The notes below the pieces were generated by a model, which worked only from the letters and a program-made list of their open reading frames with translations, was not told where the DNA came from and searched no databases. A program made the position numbers and the translations under genes. A stretch of 50,225 nucleotides of DNA from Gammaproteobacteria bacterium (GTDB lineage Bacteria; Pseudomonadota; Gammaproteobacteria; S012-40). The stretch spans positions 91,853 to 142,077 of the forward strand of contig JALUUH010000053.1 of assembly GCA_027021445.1 (NCBI GenBank). Direction: 5' to 3'. Positions within the stretch are counted from its first letter, which is position 1. Each line of letters opens with the position of its first letter. This document shows, piece after piece, positions 1 to 8,968 of this stretch.

Positions 1-94
1 AGTAAAAAATATAATATTGCATTAAAAACAATTAGTTATATTGTTTACGCATATTATGCCTAGATTAGAATTAAATGCTATTGCAGATATCATT

Positions 95-114
95 AAACAC
101 TATATATAGTGTTT
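95..114. promoter_or_regulatory. 20-bp perfect palindrome AAACACTATATATAGTGTTT, NrdR-box-like
   Basis: Perfect inverted repeat; the core ACACTATATATAGTGT matches the NrdR-box consensus acaCwAtATaTwGtgt as I recall it. Confidence 0.55.
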
Positions 115-364
115 GACAAGCGAGCAAAAAATATGCGTTTTAGCTTCAATAGCGCATGAATTGCGGGCTGTAAGCCTAACCCTTGAAAATCTAATAAACG
201 CCCTGATTGAATATTTAGCTTTTTAAATAAGCAGCAGATGTTGACGACATCACGACTCAAGGGTCAAATGGTGTTAACAAGTCAGCATTCCAAAAGCTGC
301 GTGGTGAAAATCAGAAAAACAGCGATTAAAAGTTAATCGAAATTGAGAGGGGCGTAGGGTTTAG

Positions 365-1759
365 ATGCAGGAATGGAAAAATAGATTAGTTTTTATAGCG
401 CTGGTATTGCTGGGAGTGTCAATAGGAGGCTCCGTTTTTGCGGGCCTTTCATTATCAGCACTGAGTCAGATTGACGGGGAAGCACCTTCGTTAGCACCCA
501 TGTTAGATAACGTTACCCCTGCTGTTGTCAATATATCTACTCGGGGTCGTGTTACGGTGCAAGATAGTCCCTTGTTACGCGACCCCTTTTTTCGGCGATT
601 TTTTGATGTACCTCGACGTTCTCGCGAACGCGTCACTCAAAGCCTAGGTTCGGGCGTAGTAGTTGATGCAAAACGAGGGTTTATCCTGACCAATAGTCAC
701 GTCATCGATAAAGCTGATGAGATAACCGTTACCTTGCGTGATAAGCGAAAACTCAATGCAAAGCTTATCGGTGCGGATCGCGATACCGATGTTGCCGTTA
801 TTCAAGTCGATGCAAAAAATCTATCGCAATTGGAGTTTGCTGATTCGAATAAATTACGGGTCGGTGATTTTGCTATTGCTATTGGCAATCCATTTGGTCT
901 TGGGCAAACAGTCACTTCAGGAATTATCAGTGCGCTAGGTCGATCAGGTTTAGGAATCGAAGGCTATGAAGATTTTATCCAAACCGATGCTTCTATAAAT
1001 CCAGGAAATTCTGGGGGAGCGTTGGTTAATTTGCGCGGTCAATTAGTTGGAATAAATACTGCGATTATTTCGCCGGGTGGTGCAAATGGCGGAAATGTAG
1101 GAATTGGTTTTGCTATCCCTATTAATATGGCGGAAGAAGTCATGTTGCAATTAATTGAATTCGGAGAAGTAAAACGTGGTCGGCTAGGCGTTTATGTTCA
1201 GGATTTAACGCCTGAGCTCGCTACAGCGTTTGGTATGGCACAACGTGAGGGAGCGGTTATTTCGCAAATAGCAGAAGACTCGCCAGCGCAAAAAGCAGGA
1301 CTGAAACCTGGAGATATCATTATCGGTATTAATGGCAAGCAAGTCAGCAATTCCTCCGATCTGCGAAACTATATTGGTCTACTCCGAGCCGGTCAAAATA
1401 TCAGCATGCAAATTGTACGCAATAGCAAGAAAAAAACAGTTATCGCCGTTGTTACTGCGCAAGAAGAAATAAAAATGGAAGGAGAGAAAATTTCAAAATT
1501 ATTTACAGGAGCTGTATTTGCTTTAGCTGAAGATGTCGGAAATATGATTGATGGTTCTTCAGGAATTTATGTGCATTCTCTTGAGCGCGGTTCTGCGGCC
1601 GAAGCCGCAGGATTAAAGAAAAATGATTTTATTATGTCAGTAAATCGAATCAAGGTTCGCAACTTTCATGAATTTAAAAAGGCGCTTGTACGCAGCCGCA
1701 AAGGCACGCTTATAAACCTCATTAGAGGCGATACAGCTTTATTCATATTGATTCAGTAA
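365..1759 (+). CDS. degQ: Do/DegQ-family periplasmic serine endoprotease with PDZ domains
   Basis: 464 aa; N-terminal signal anchor, trypsin-like motifs NSHVID, DTDVAVIQ and NPGNSGGALV, then PDZ-like regions. Confidence 0.93.
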   Translation: MQEWKNRLVFIALVLLGVSIGGSVFAGLSLSALSQIDGEAPSLAPMLDNVTPAVVNISTRGRVTVQDSPLLRDPFFRRFFDVPRRSRERVTQSLGSGVVVDAKRGFILTNSHVIDKADEITVTLRDKRKLNAKLIGADRDTDVAVIQVDAKNLSQLEFADSNKLRVGDFAIAIGNPFGLGQTVTSGIISALGRSGLGIEGYEDFIQTDASINPGNSGGALVNLRGQLVGINTAIISPGGANGGNVGIGFAIPINMAEEVMLQLIEFGEVKRGRLGVYVQDLTPELATAFGMAQREGAVISQIAEDSPAQKAGLKPGDIIIGINGKQVSNSSDLRNYIGLLRAGQNISMQIVRNSKKKTVIAVVTAQEEIKMEGEKISKLFTGAVFALAEDVGNMIDGSSGIYVHSLERGSAAEAAGLKKNDFIMSVNRIKVRNFHEFKKALVRSRKGTLINLIRGDTALFILIQ

Positions 1760-1881
1760 TAACTATTTGAAACCATAGGATTTAGACTCTCTCTATCTCC
1801 TACCAGCTTAGGGATGGGCATGCAATAACTTCTCGGTTTGGCCCTATGATATTGTAAGCGCCGCATACCGACCAGAAAGCC

Positions 1882-1925
1882 AAAAGCATCAGCTTGACTT
1901 GGCGTCACTGATGCTTTTAGTTTTG
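1882..1925. terminator. Likely bidirectional terminator between convergent genes
   Basis: AAAAGCATCAG ... CTGATGCTTTT inverted repeat followed by a T-rich stretch, between + degQ and - pfkB-family gene. Confidence 0.6.
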
Positions 1926-1950
1926 TTAGTACAAAGGTCCCACAATAAAA

Positions 1951-2895
1951 TTAAGCAATGGCATGTAGTTTTTTGCCAAAGGTTTTTTCATAACGCGCAG
2001 CAAATTCTGCTTTGCTGTAAGAATGGTTTTGCGGGCCATGTGTTTCTATTTTAATTGCGCCACATAAAGAAGCGATTCTGCCCGTTGTTTCCCAGTCTAA
2101 ATCATTGCTGAGACCAAAAAGGATACCCGCCCTATATGCATCACCACAGCCCGTGGGATCACTTAATTCACTGGTATCTGCCGCAGGAATTTCATAGCGA
2201 TGTTTGGTGGTGTAAATATGCGAGCCTTCTCCACCTAGCGTTACAATATAAGCATCTACGCGTTCCGCAATTTCATGAGGTGTTAAACCTGTACGCTGTT
2301 GTAGCATTTCAGCTTCGTAATCGTTAACAGTTACCCACGTTGCTTGATCGATAAATGTTTTTAAATCGTTACCGTCAAACATCGGCAAGCCTTGGCCTGG
2401 ATCAAAGATAAATGGAATATTAGCTTCTTTGAATTGTCGCGCATGTTCAATCATGCCGTCACGACCATCCGGGGAAATGATACCTATCTCAATATTTTTG
2501 GCATCCGAAACTTTATTTTCATGCGCTGAACCCATAGCACCTGGATGAAATGCGGTAATTTGATTGTCATCCAAATCGGTCGTAATGAAAGCTTGTCCAG
2601 TATAGGCATTTTCGATTATTTTGATATGAGTTGTGCTAATGCCACACTTCTCCATCCATTGTGCGTAAGTTCCAAAATCTTTACCAACAGTCGCCATTGG
2701 CAATGGATTTCCGCCGATTAAATTAAGATTATAAGCAATATTGCCCGCGCAGCCACCGAACTCTTTACGCATTTCGGGAACCAAAAATGAGACATTAATC
2801 ATATGTGTTTTATCGGCAAGAATATGTTTTTTAAATTGATCGGGAAATACCATTACAGTATCAAAAGCGTAAGATCCACAAATGAGTGCAGTCAT
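1951..2895 (-). CDS. PfkB-family carbohydrate kinase (adenosine kinase-like)
   Basis: 314 aa; GGCAGNIAYNL and DPTGCGDAYRAG motifs. Confidence 0.9.
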   Translation of the reverse strand: MTALICGSYAFDTVMVFPDQFKKHILADKTHMINVSFLVPEMRKEFGGCAGNIAYNLNLIGGNPLPMATVGKDFGTYAQWMEKCGISTTHIKIIENAYTGQAFITTDLDDNQITAFHPGAMGSAHENKVSDAKNIEIGIISPDGRDGMIEHARQFKEANIPFIFDPGQGLPMFDGNDLKTFIDQATWVTVNDYEAEMLQQRTGLTPHEIAERVDAYIVTLGGEGSHIYTTKHRYEIPAADTSELSDPTGCGDAYRAGILFGLSNDLDWETTGRIASLCGAIKIETHGPQNHSYSKAEFAARYEKTFGKKLHAIA

Positions 2896-2959
2896 AATTA
2901 TCCTATATGAGTTGGTTGTAAAAGCTTATAATTTTCACCAAAGGTTTAAATCATAAGCT

Positions 2960-3319
2960 TTAAATAAATAAAACTAAACCCCAGGTTGCAGCGACTAAAA
3001 CCATCGACAAAGCAACAGCCGCTGACCCAATGTCTTTTGCGCGACCGGATAACTCGTGTTGCTCCATGCCTATTCGATCAACGACTGCTTCAACCGCAGA
3101 GTTAAGTAATTCTACGATTAAAACGAGCAACAAACTACCGACTAACAATGCTTTTTCTACCCCAGAGTTGCCTAACAATAGACCTAAAGGCACGAGAATA
3201 CAAAAAAGAATAAGCTCTTGGCGAAAAGCCTCTTCATTTTTATACGCAGCCTTTAAGCCTTTCCAAGAGTAGCCTGCGGCGTCAATGAATCGCAATAATC
3301 CACGGTTATTATCAGGCAT
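2960..3319 (-). CDS. dgkA: Diacylglycerol kinase
   Basis: 119 aa; [23 protein letters not shown] and KDIGSAAV motifs and membrane segments. Confidence 0.93.
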   Translation of the reverse strand: MPDNNRGLLRFIDAAGYSWKGLKAAYKNEEAFRQELILFCILVPLGLLLGNSGVEKALLVGSLLLVLIVELLNSAVEAVVDRIGMEQHELSGRAKDIGSAAVALSMVLVAATWGLVLFI

Positions 3320-4772
3320 TATTTTCTTTGGCTGGCCATCGTAAATCCAATTGTTTTGCGGCTCTTACTTCATCTAAGCGACGAACCGGCATGGTCTCTG
3401 GTGCCTGGGTTACTTTGTCAGGATTTTGCTCAGCTTCTTTTTTAATCGTAGTCATGGCTGCAACAAAAGCATCCAAGACATCCTTGGTTTCAGTTTCGGT
3501 TGGTTCAATGAGTAAGCACTCAGGAACCAGTAATGGAAAATAGGTTGTTGGAGCATGGTAGCCTAAATCCAGTAAACGCTTAGCAAAATCCAAGGTTGTG
3601 ACATTTAATTCTTTGGCTTGCTTTTTAAGGGTCACGATAAATTCATGGGTGGCGCGACGGTTAGAAAATGCAAGCTCGAACCCGGCTTGTTCCAGCATTT
3701 TCATTAAATAGTTGGCGTTTAAGGTGGAATATTCGGCGATGCGTACCATGCCTTCTTTACCGAGCATTCGCGCATATATATAAGCGCGTAACAAAATTCC
3801 AGCATTGCCTGCAAATGCAGACAATCGCCCCATGGTTTGTGGAATATCATGCTCATCAAAGATTCTATAGGTATCCCCTTTCTTGCCCACAACAGGGATG
3901 GGCAAGTAAGGCAGCAAACGTTCGTTTACCCCAACCGGGCCGGAACCTGGGCCACCTCCGCCATGAGGTGTAGAGAAAGTTTTATGCAAATTCATATGAA
4001 TAACATCAAATCCCATATCGCCAGGGCGAACCTTGCCTAAGATGGCGTTTAAATTCGCACCATCGTAATACAGTAGGCCACCTGCGGCATGTACCAGCGC
4101 TGCAATTTCTTTGATGCGGCGTTCAAAAACACCAAGCGTTGAAGGATTGGTTAACATGAGTCCCGCAGTCTGTGGGCCTACTGCTGCTTTCAAGGCATCA
4201 AAATCAACATCGCCATTTTTATCAGTCGCTATTTCCTTGACCCGGTAACCGCACATAACGGCAGTCGCAGGATTGGTTCCATGAGCGGCATCGGGAATGA
4301 GGATTTCATTTCTAGCGGTATCATTGCGTGCATCATGATAGGCGCGGATCATTGCAATACCTGCAAACTCTCCTTGTGCACCAGCCATTGGCGCAAGGGA
4401 GACGGCTTGCATACCGGTAACTTCTTTTAGCATGTCTTGTAATTCATGCATGCATGCAAGAAAACCTTGCCCGAGTGAATCATCCGACTGAGGGTGGCGT
4501 GCTAAAAACCCTGGCAACATCGCGAGTGAATTACACGCACGCGGATTGTATTTCATCGTGCATGAGCCTAGCGGATAAAAATGCGTATCAATTGAAAAGT
4601 TTTTTTGTGAAAGCTGGGTATAGTGCCGAACCGCTTGTAACTCTGAGACCTCGGGTAGATATGCCCGTTTTTTTCTGCGTAATTTTTGGGGGATATCATT
4701 AAGAGTATCGGTCGTTGATATATTTTGCGCCTTGTTGATTCGCCCTTTAACGGCTAGTTCATATATGATCAT
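3312..4772 (-). CDS. gcvPB: Glycine dehydrogenase (decarboxylating) subunit 2
   Basis: 486 aa; [23 protein letters not shown]-site motif; P-protein C-terminal half. Confidence 0.95.
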   Translation of the reverse strand: MIIYELAVKGRINKAQNISTTDTLNDIPQKLRRKKRAYLPEVSELQAVRHYTQLSQKNFSIDTHFYPLGSCTMKYNPRACNSLAMLPGFLARHPQSDDSLGQGFLACMHELQDMLKEVTGMQAVSLAPMAGAQGEFAGIAMIRAYHDARNDTARNEILIPDAAHGTNPATAVMCGYRVKEIATDKNGDVDFDALKAAVGPQTAGLMLTNPSTLGVFERRIKEIAALVHAAGGLLYYDGANLNAILGKVRPGDMGFDVIHMNLHKTFSTPHGGGGPGSGPVGVNERLLPYLPIPVVGKKGDTYRIFDEHDIPQTMGRLSAFAGNAGILLRAYIYARMLGKEGMVRIAEYSTLNANYLMKMLEQAGFELAFSNRRATHEFIVTLKKQAKELNVTTLDFAKRLLDLGYHAPTTYFPLLVPECLLIEPTETETKDVLDAFVAAMTTIKKEAEQNPDKVTQAPETMPVRRLDEVRAAKQLDLRWPAKENNA

Positions 4773-4831
4773 GTTCTGTTCGCTTATTGATTCGTTAAGT
4801 TGCCAGAGTTTTTTTCGACTAGGGTTTAGAT

Positions 4832-6208
4832 TTAGCTCGCTATCGCTGTAGCGAGTTGCTCAGTGAAAAAATCTATCTCCTTTACTGTTCTTTTTTCGGT
4901 AGCGCATACCAGTATAGCATCGCCAAGTTCTGGATAATCTGATTTAAGATTAATCCCGCCAACAATATTATTTGCAGCAAGCTTTTTTAATACACTAGCA
5001 TTGTCGGCTGCGATGTTAATGACAGACTCATGAAAAAAACTTTGATTAAATGTGCGAGTTATTGATTTTTTACTCGTCAATTTTTCGAGCATTTTTTTGT
5101 TATTTCCGTGACTAGCGATCGCTGTTTTTTCTAATCCATCGGGTCCCATGATGGCCATATAAATAGTTGCAGCGGTTACCATTAAGCCTTGATTAGTACA
5201 GATATTGGACGTGGCTTTCGAGCGTCGAATATGTTGCTCCCGCGCTTGCAAGGTCAAGGTAAAGCCGGGTTTGCCATCAAGGTCTAGTGTGCGTCCAACG
5301 ATACGTCCTGGCATTTGCCGAACCAGTGCTTGTTTGCAGGTTAAGAAACCAAAATAAGGTCCGCCAGATGACATCGGAATTCCTAGAGGCTGACCTTCGC
5401 CACAAGCAATATCTGCCCCTTTTTCGCCCCACTCTCCCGGTGGTGTTAATATTGACAGACTTATGGGATTAACAACGGCGATAACTAATGCGCCGTGTTT
5501 GTGCGCCCAGTCGGTGAGTTCGTCTACATTTTCTAGGACGCCAAAATAATTCGGTAGAGGAATAACAACCGCTGTAATGTCACCAGGTTCAGCAGGCAAG
5601 CTAGCCATATCGATCAGGCCTTGCTGGAGATCAAAGTTGAGTTCTTCGAGTTTTATGCCCTGGTTTTTCACCAGGGTATGGGTAACTTTGCGATAAACAG
5701 GGTTTACCGTGCGGGGAACCAAAATTCGTTTGGATTTAGACTTTCTATTCGCACGAACCGCCATTAATGTGGCTTCAGCTAATGCAGAAGCACCATCGTA
5801 GAGCGAAGCATTAGAAGCATCTAAGCTCGTTAAGTTTGCGATCATGGACTGGTATTCATAAATGACTTGCAAGCTGCCTTGACTCGCTTCCGCTTGATAC
5901 GGCGTATATGCACTATAAAACTCACCTCGTGTTGCTATCTCCCATACAGCAGCAGGAATGTGATGGTCATACGCACCGCCACCGGCAAAACAAATGGGGG
6001 TGTTATCTTGATTGGCACGCTCGTGCATTAATCGAGATATTTCCATCTCGGTCAGTTGTGATGGTATATTTTTGAGTTCTGAAATTTTCAACTCAGCAGG
6101 AATTTCATCAAACAATTCTTCAATATTATCTGCGCCGATAGCGTTGAGCATTTCTTTGACTTCATAATCAGTGTGCGGGATGAATGGCATTTTTATATAC
6201 TCTATCAA
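4832..6208 (-). CDS. gcvPA: Glycine dehydrogenase (decarboxylating) subunit 1
   Basis: 458 aa; [33 protein letters not shown] and [10 protein letters not shown] motifs. Confidence 0.95.
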   Translation of the reverse strand: MIEYIKMPFIPHTDYEVKEMLNAIGADNIEELFDEIPAELKISELKNIPSQLTEMEISRLMHERANQDNTPICFAGGGAYDHHIPAAVWEIATRGEFYSAYTPYQAEASQGSLQVIYEYQSMIANLTSLDASNASLYDGASALAEATLMAVRANRKSKSKRILVPRTVNPVYRKVTHTLVKNQGIKLEELNFDLQQGLIDMASLPAEPGDITAVVIPLPNYFGVLENVDELTDWAHKHGALVIAVVNPISLSILTPPGEWGEKGADIACGEGQPLGIPMSSGGPYFGFLTCKQALVRQMPGRIVGRTLDLDGKPGFTLTLQAREQHIRRSKATSNICTNQGLMVTAATIYMAIMGPDGLEKTAIASHGNNKKMLEKLTSKKSITRTFNQSFFHESVINIAADNASVLKKLAANNIVGGINLKSDYPELGDAILVCATEKRTVKEIDFFTEQLATAIAS

Positions 6209-6233
6209 TAATTAACTTTAAGGTACTTTATGA

Positions 6234-6263
6234 GATCTATGCACGTTACAGGGTGCATAGATC
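6234..6263. repeat. Perfect 11-bp stem hairpin in the gcvH-gcvPA spacer
   Basis: GATCTATGCAC-gttacagg-GTGCATAGATC. Confidence 0.7.
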
Positions 6264-6375
6264 AATCGAAGTGCTGTTTAACAATCGCGGATAATGATCG
6301 GTTTGCCGGGCCTACAATAGGCAAGCCGTGGTGCGATATGGCAATACAAAAGTTGAGATGTGCTTTACTAGGGAC

Positions 6376-6413
6376 TTGCCCGAGAACAGACTGACCTACT
6401 GCGAACAAGTCTG
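6376..6413. repeat. Palindromic element sharing a motif with 19871..19912
   Basis: TTGCCCGAGAACAGACTGACCTACTGCGAACAAGTCTG; CAGACT/AGTCTG stem around CCTACTGCG. Confidence 0.5.
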
Positions 6414-6436
6414 ATTGCGTAGCTTTCCCGAGCTAA

Positions 6437-6832
6437 TTAATGGTCTTCCTTTGCCGCAAATTCTGCATAAGCATCAGCGTCCATAAGTTCATCCAAGTCT
6501 GCTTTATTGTGGTACCTCACCTTGAAAATCCAGCCAGCGTCGTAGGGGTCGGTGTTAATTAACTCGGGGGTGTCTGCCAGCTCTTCGTTTGCTTCTAGTA
6601 CTTCACCGCTAAAAGGGGAGTATATATCTGAAGCGGCTTTGACGGATTCAACCACAGCACAAGCCTCCGCTGCTGCCACGTCTTGACCGACATCCGGAAT
6701 TTCCACATACACAAGATCGCCTAATAGGCTTTGTGCGTGATCAGTGATGCCAATCGTTGCGGTATCGTCATCAGCTAACTCAATCCATTCGTGTGATTGT
6801 GTATACTTTAAGCCAGAAGGAATGGTGCTCAT
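6437..6832 (-). CDS. gcvH: Glycine cleavage system H protein
   Basis: 131 aa; lipoyl-site context AVVESVKAASDIYSP. Confidence 0.96.
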   Translation of the reverse strand: MSTIPSGLKYTQSHEWIELADDDTATIGITDHAQSLLGDLVYVEIPDVGQDVAAAEACAVVESVKAASDIYSPFSGEVLEANEELADTPELINTDPYDAGWIFKVRYHNKADLDELMDADAYAEFAAKEDH

Positions 6833-6883
6833 GGTGTTGTCCTCGTTTATAGTGTTTTCTAAGATTTAGTGCGGATTATACAA

Positions 6884-7981
6884 TCAGTCAATGCAAGATT
6901 TACCATTGCGTACAAATACAGGCTTAACTACGCGAGCGGGTACTCGCTTGTTTCTAATTTCTACCAAGCAGTTCTTGCCGGTTTTTTTGGGTACTCGTGC
7001 TAGCGCTATGGCATGTCCGAGCGTAGGTGAAAATGTTCCACTGGTGATTTCACCTTCGCCGATGCCTTCCATCAGCACTTTTTGATGGTTGCGCAAGACG
7101 CCCTTGCCTTCAAGTATCAATCCGACGAATTTATATTTAGTCGAATTTTTAAAATTTGCAAGTGCTTCTCGACCTATAAAATTTCTATTTTCAGGTTCCC
7201 ATGCAATAGTCCATGAGAGTCCGGCTTCTAATGGAGAAATATTTTCATCCATATCAGTGCCGTATAAACTCATACCTGCTTCGAGTCTTAAGGTGTCTCG
7301 AGAGCCGAGTCCACAGGGCTTGACACCCGCGTTAGCTAGTTTGTCCCAGAATGCGGGGGCGGCCGCTGCTGGTAATAGTATTTCAAATCCATCTTCACCC
7401 GTATAGCCGGTACGTGCTACGAAAAAATCTGCGTGGGAAACTGCAAAAAAAGGCTGCAGCGCTTGCGCCTTTTCACGCAAGGTTTTATCCATAACACTTA
7501 ATGCTTTATCGCGTGCGCAGGGGCCTTGAACGGCAATCATTGCAAGCAGGTCTTGCACCTCAACTTGCACGTCAAATGGTTGGGCATGCCGGGTAATCCA
7601 CGCAAGATCCTTATCCCTGGTGCTCGCATTGACCACCGTGCGGAACCAATCGTCAGCCATGTGGTAGGTGATCAAATCGTCGATAACGCAGCCATTTTCA
7701 TTGAGCATGCAACTATATAACGCCTTGCCAGGGGTGCTTAGTTTATCGACGTTATTAGCGAGAAGCTGCTTTAGAAATGTTCTAACCTGCGGGCCGCGCA
7801 TGTCGATAACCGTCATGTGAGAAACGTCAAACATGCCAGCATCTTTGCGTACGTGGTGGTGTTCTTCGATTTGAGAGCCGTAATGGATGGGCATGTCCCA
7901 GCCTGCAAAATCGACCATTTTGCCGCTCATGTTTACGTGGTTTTGGTATAACGGAGTGTGTTTACCCATAGCGCTTCGCAT
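6884..7981 (-). CDS. gcvT: Aminomethyltransferase (glycine cleavage T protein)
   Basis: 365 aa; [20 protein letters not shown] and [13 protein letters not shown] motifs. Confidence 0.96.
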   Translation of the reverse strand: MRSAMGKHTPLYQNHVNMSGKMVDFAGWDMPIHYGSQIEEHHHVRKDAGMFDVSHMTVIDMRGPQVRTFLKQLLANNVDKLSTPGKALYSCMLNENGCVIDDLITYHMADDWFRTVVNASTRDKDLAWITRHAQPFDVQVEVQDLLAMIAVQGPCARDKALSVMDKTLREKAQALQPFFAVSHADFFVARTGYTGEDGFEILLPAAAAPAFWDKLANAGVKPCGLGSRDTLRLEAGMSLYGTDMDENISPLEAGLSWTIAWEPENRNFIGREALANFKNSTKYKFVGLILEGKGVLRNHQKVLMEGIGEGEITSGTFSPTLGHAIALARVPKKTGKNCLVEIRNKRVPARVVKPVFVRNGKSCID

Positions 7982-8020
7982 CCTAGTTTAAGTACGTAAA
8001 ACAGTAAGTTAAAGTTTTTC

Positions 8021-8220
8021 GTACCCCTCTGTCCGCGTACCTGAGAGTTTAGAATGCGGTGTAAGCATTCCTCCCCTTCGGTGGATGCTTTCGAAGCATC
8101 TCTCTCCAGAGTCGACGTCACACTGAGCTGTGTGTTTCCTCTTATAGTCCCTTTTGCCTGAGCGATTCCGGGTAAGTTGCGCCTTCGGCCCCTCATTAAA
8201 GAGGTGTCTCCCAAAAGAAG
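8021..8220 (-). ncRNA. Tandem glycine riboswitch in the gcvT leader
   Basis: Reverse strand carries two aptamer-like halves: GGGAGACACC..CGCCGAAGG..CTCAGGCAAAAGGACT-like, then ACTCTGGAGAGA..CACCGAAGGGG..CTCAGGTA..GGACAGAGGGG, just 5' of gcvT. Confidence 0.93.
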
Positions 8221-8347
8221 TTATCGTCGAAAACGGAATCATACCGGGTGTGACGCTAAAATCCAAATTTTAAGCCGAAAAAGAAATTATGAGCAAACCA
8301 TCAGCGAGGTCATAAAAAACGACAACATTGATTCAGCTGAAATGATT

Positions 8348-8752
8348 TTAGCGGTCTTCGATAATCCTATTTAATGCAGCGGGAATTTCTGGCCTACCTC
8401 TTTGGTTTAAAGCAGTACCAATAATTTTTCCTTTAACCATCACGCGATTATCTGCAATGCGTAAAACATTTTGATAAAATGCAAATCTAACTTTGGATTC
8501 ACGCTCAAGTTTCAAGTCAACAATAAACGTGTCGCCACTTTTCAGGGGTGATTTATAGTCAAGCTCGGCGCGCACAACAACAAGGTGAATACCCTTTTTG
8601 GCATATTCTGCGAAATCGACACCCGCTTGTTTCAAAAACTCGTGGCGCGCATGTTCCAAATAATTTTGATAAACTGCATTATTAACGATACCTTGAATAT
8701 CACATTCATAATCTCTCACCGCTAATTGAATTGAAAATACTTCGTTTGACAC
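8348..8752 (-). CDS. Acyl-CoA thioesterase, YbgC/4HBT hotdog family
   Basis: 134 aa; VRDYECDIQGIVNNAVYQNYLEHARHEFL motif. Confidence 0.9.
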   Translation of the reverse strand: MSNEVFSIQLAVRDYECDIQGIVNNAVYQNYLEHARHEFLKQAGVDFAEYAKKGIHLVVVRAELDYKSPLKSGDTFIVDLKLERESKVRFAFYQNVLRIADNRVMVKGKIIGTALNQRGRPEIPAALNRIIEDR

Positions 8753-8785
8753 AAAAACCCCACCATGTAATCAATAGAATAAAAC

Positions 8786-8835
8786 AGGGTCAGACTCGAT
8801 ATAATTTTGATAAATATATCGAGTCTAATAACCCT
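8786..8835. repeat. 50-bp imperfect palindrome with a perfect 11-bp stem
   Basis: AGGGTcaGACTCGATATA-attttgataaa-TATATCGAGTCtaataACCCT. Confidence 0.75.
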
Positions 8836-8911
8836 ATAGCCAGTCTCCTCAAGTTCGATGTCTGTCAACTAAACTCAATATTGTAGCATTCAAAAACCCA
8901 AGGAAACTGAA

Positions 8912-8968
8912 ATGAAATTATACGTCGGAATTAACCTACACCCAAATAACACAGCTGTCACTCTAGCA
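8912..8968 (+). pseudogene. Truncated IS110-family transposase N-terminus
   Basis: ATG-led reading MKLYVGINLHPNNTAVTLAS resembles the IS110/IS1111 start MKLYVGIDLHSNN; about 19 codons, then merges into the 3' end of the helicase gene. Confidence 0.6.

Noticed and set aside
7933-8266. Two overlapping ORFs (93 and 85 aa) upstream of gcvT
   Set aside because: Their sequence is the tandem glycine riboswitch.
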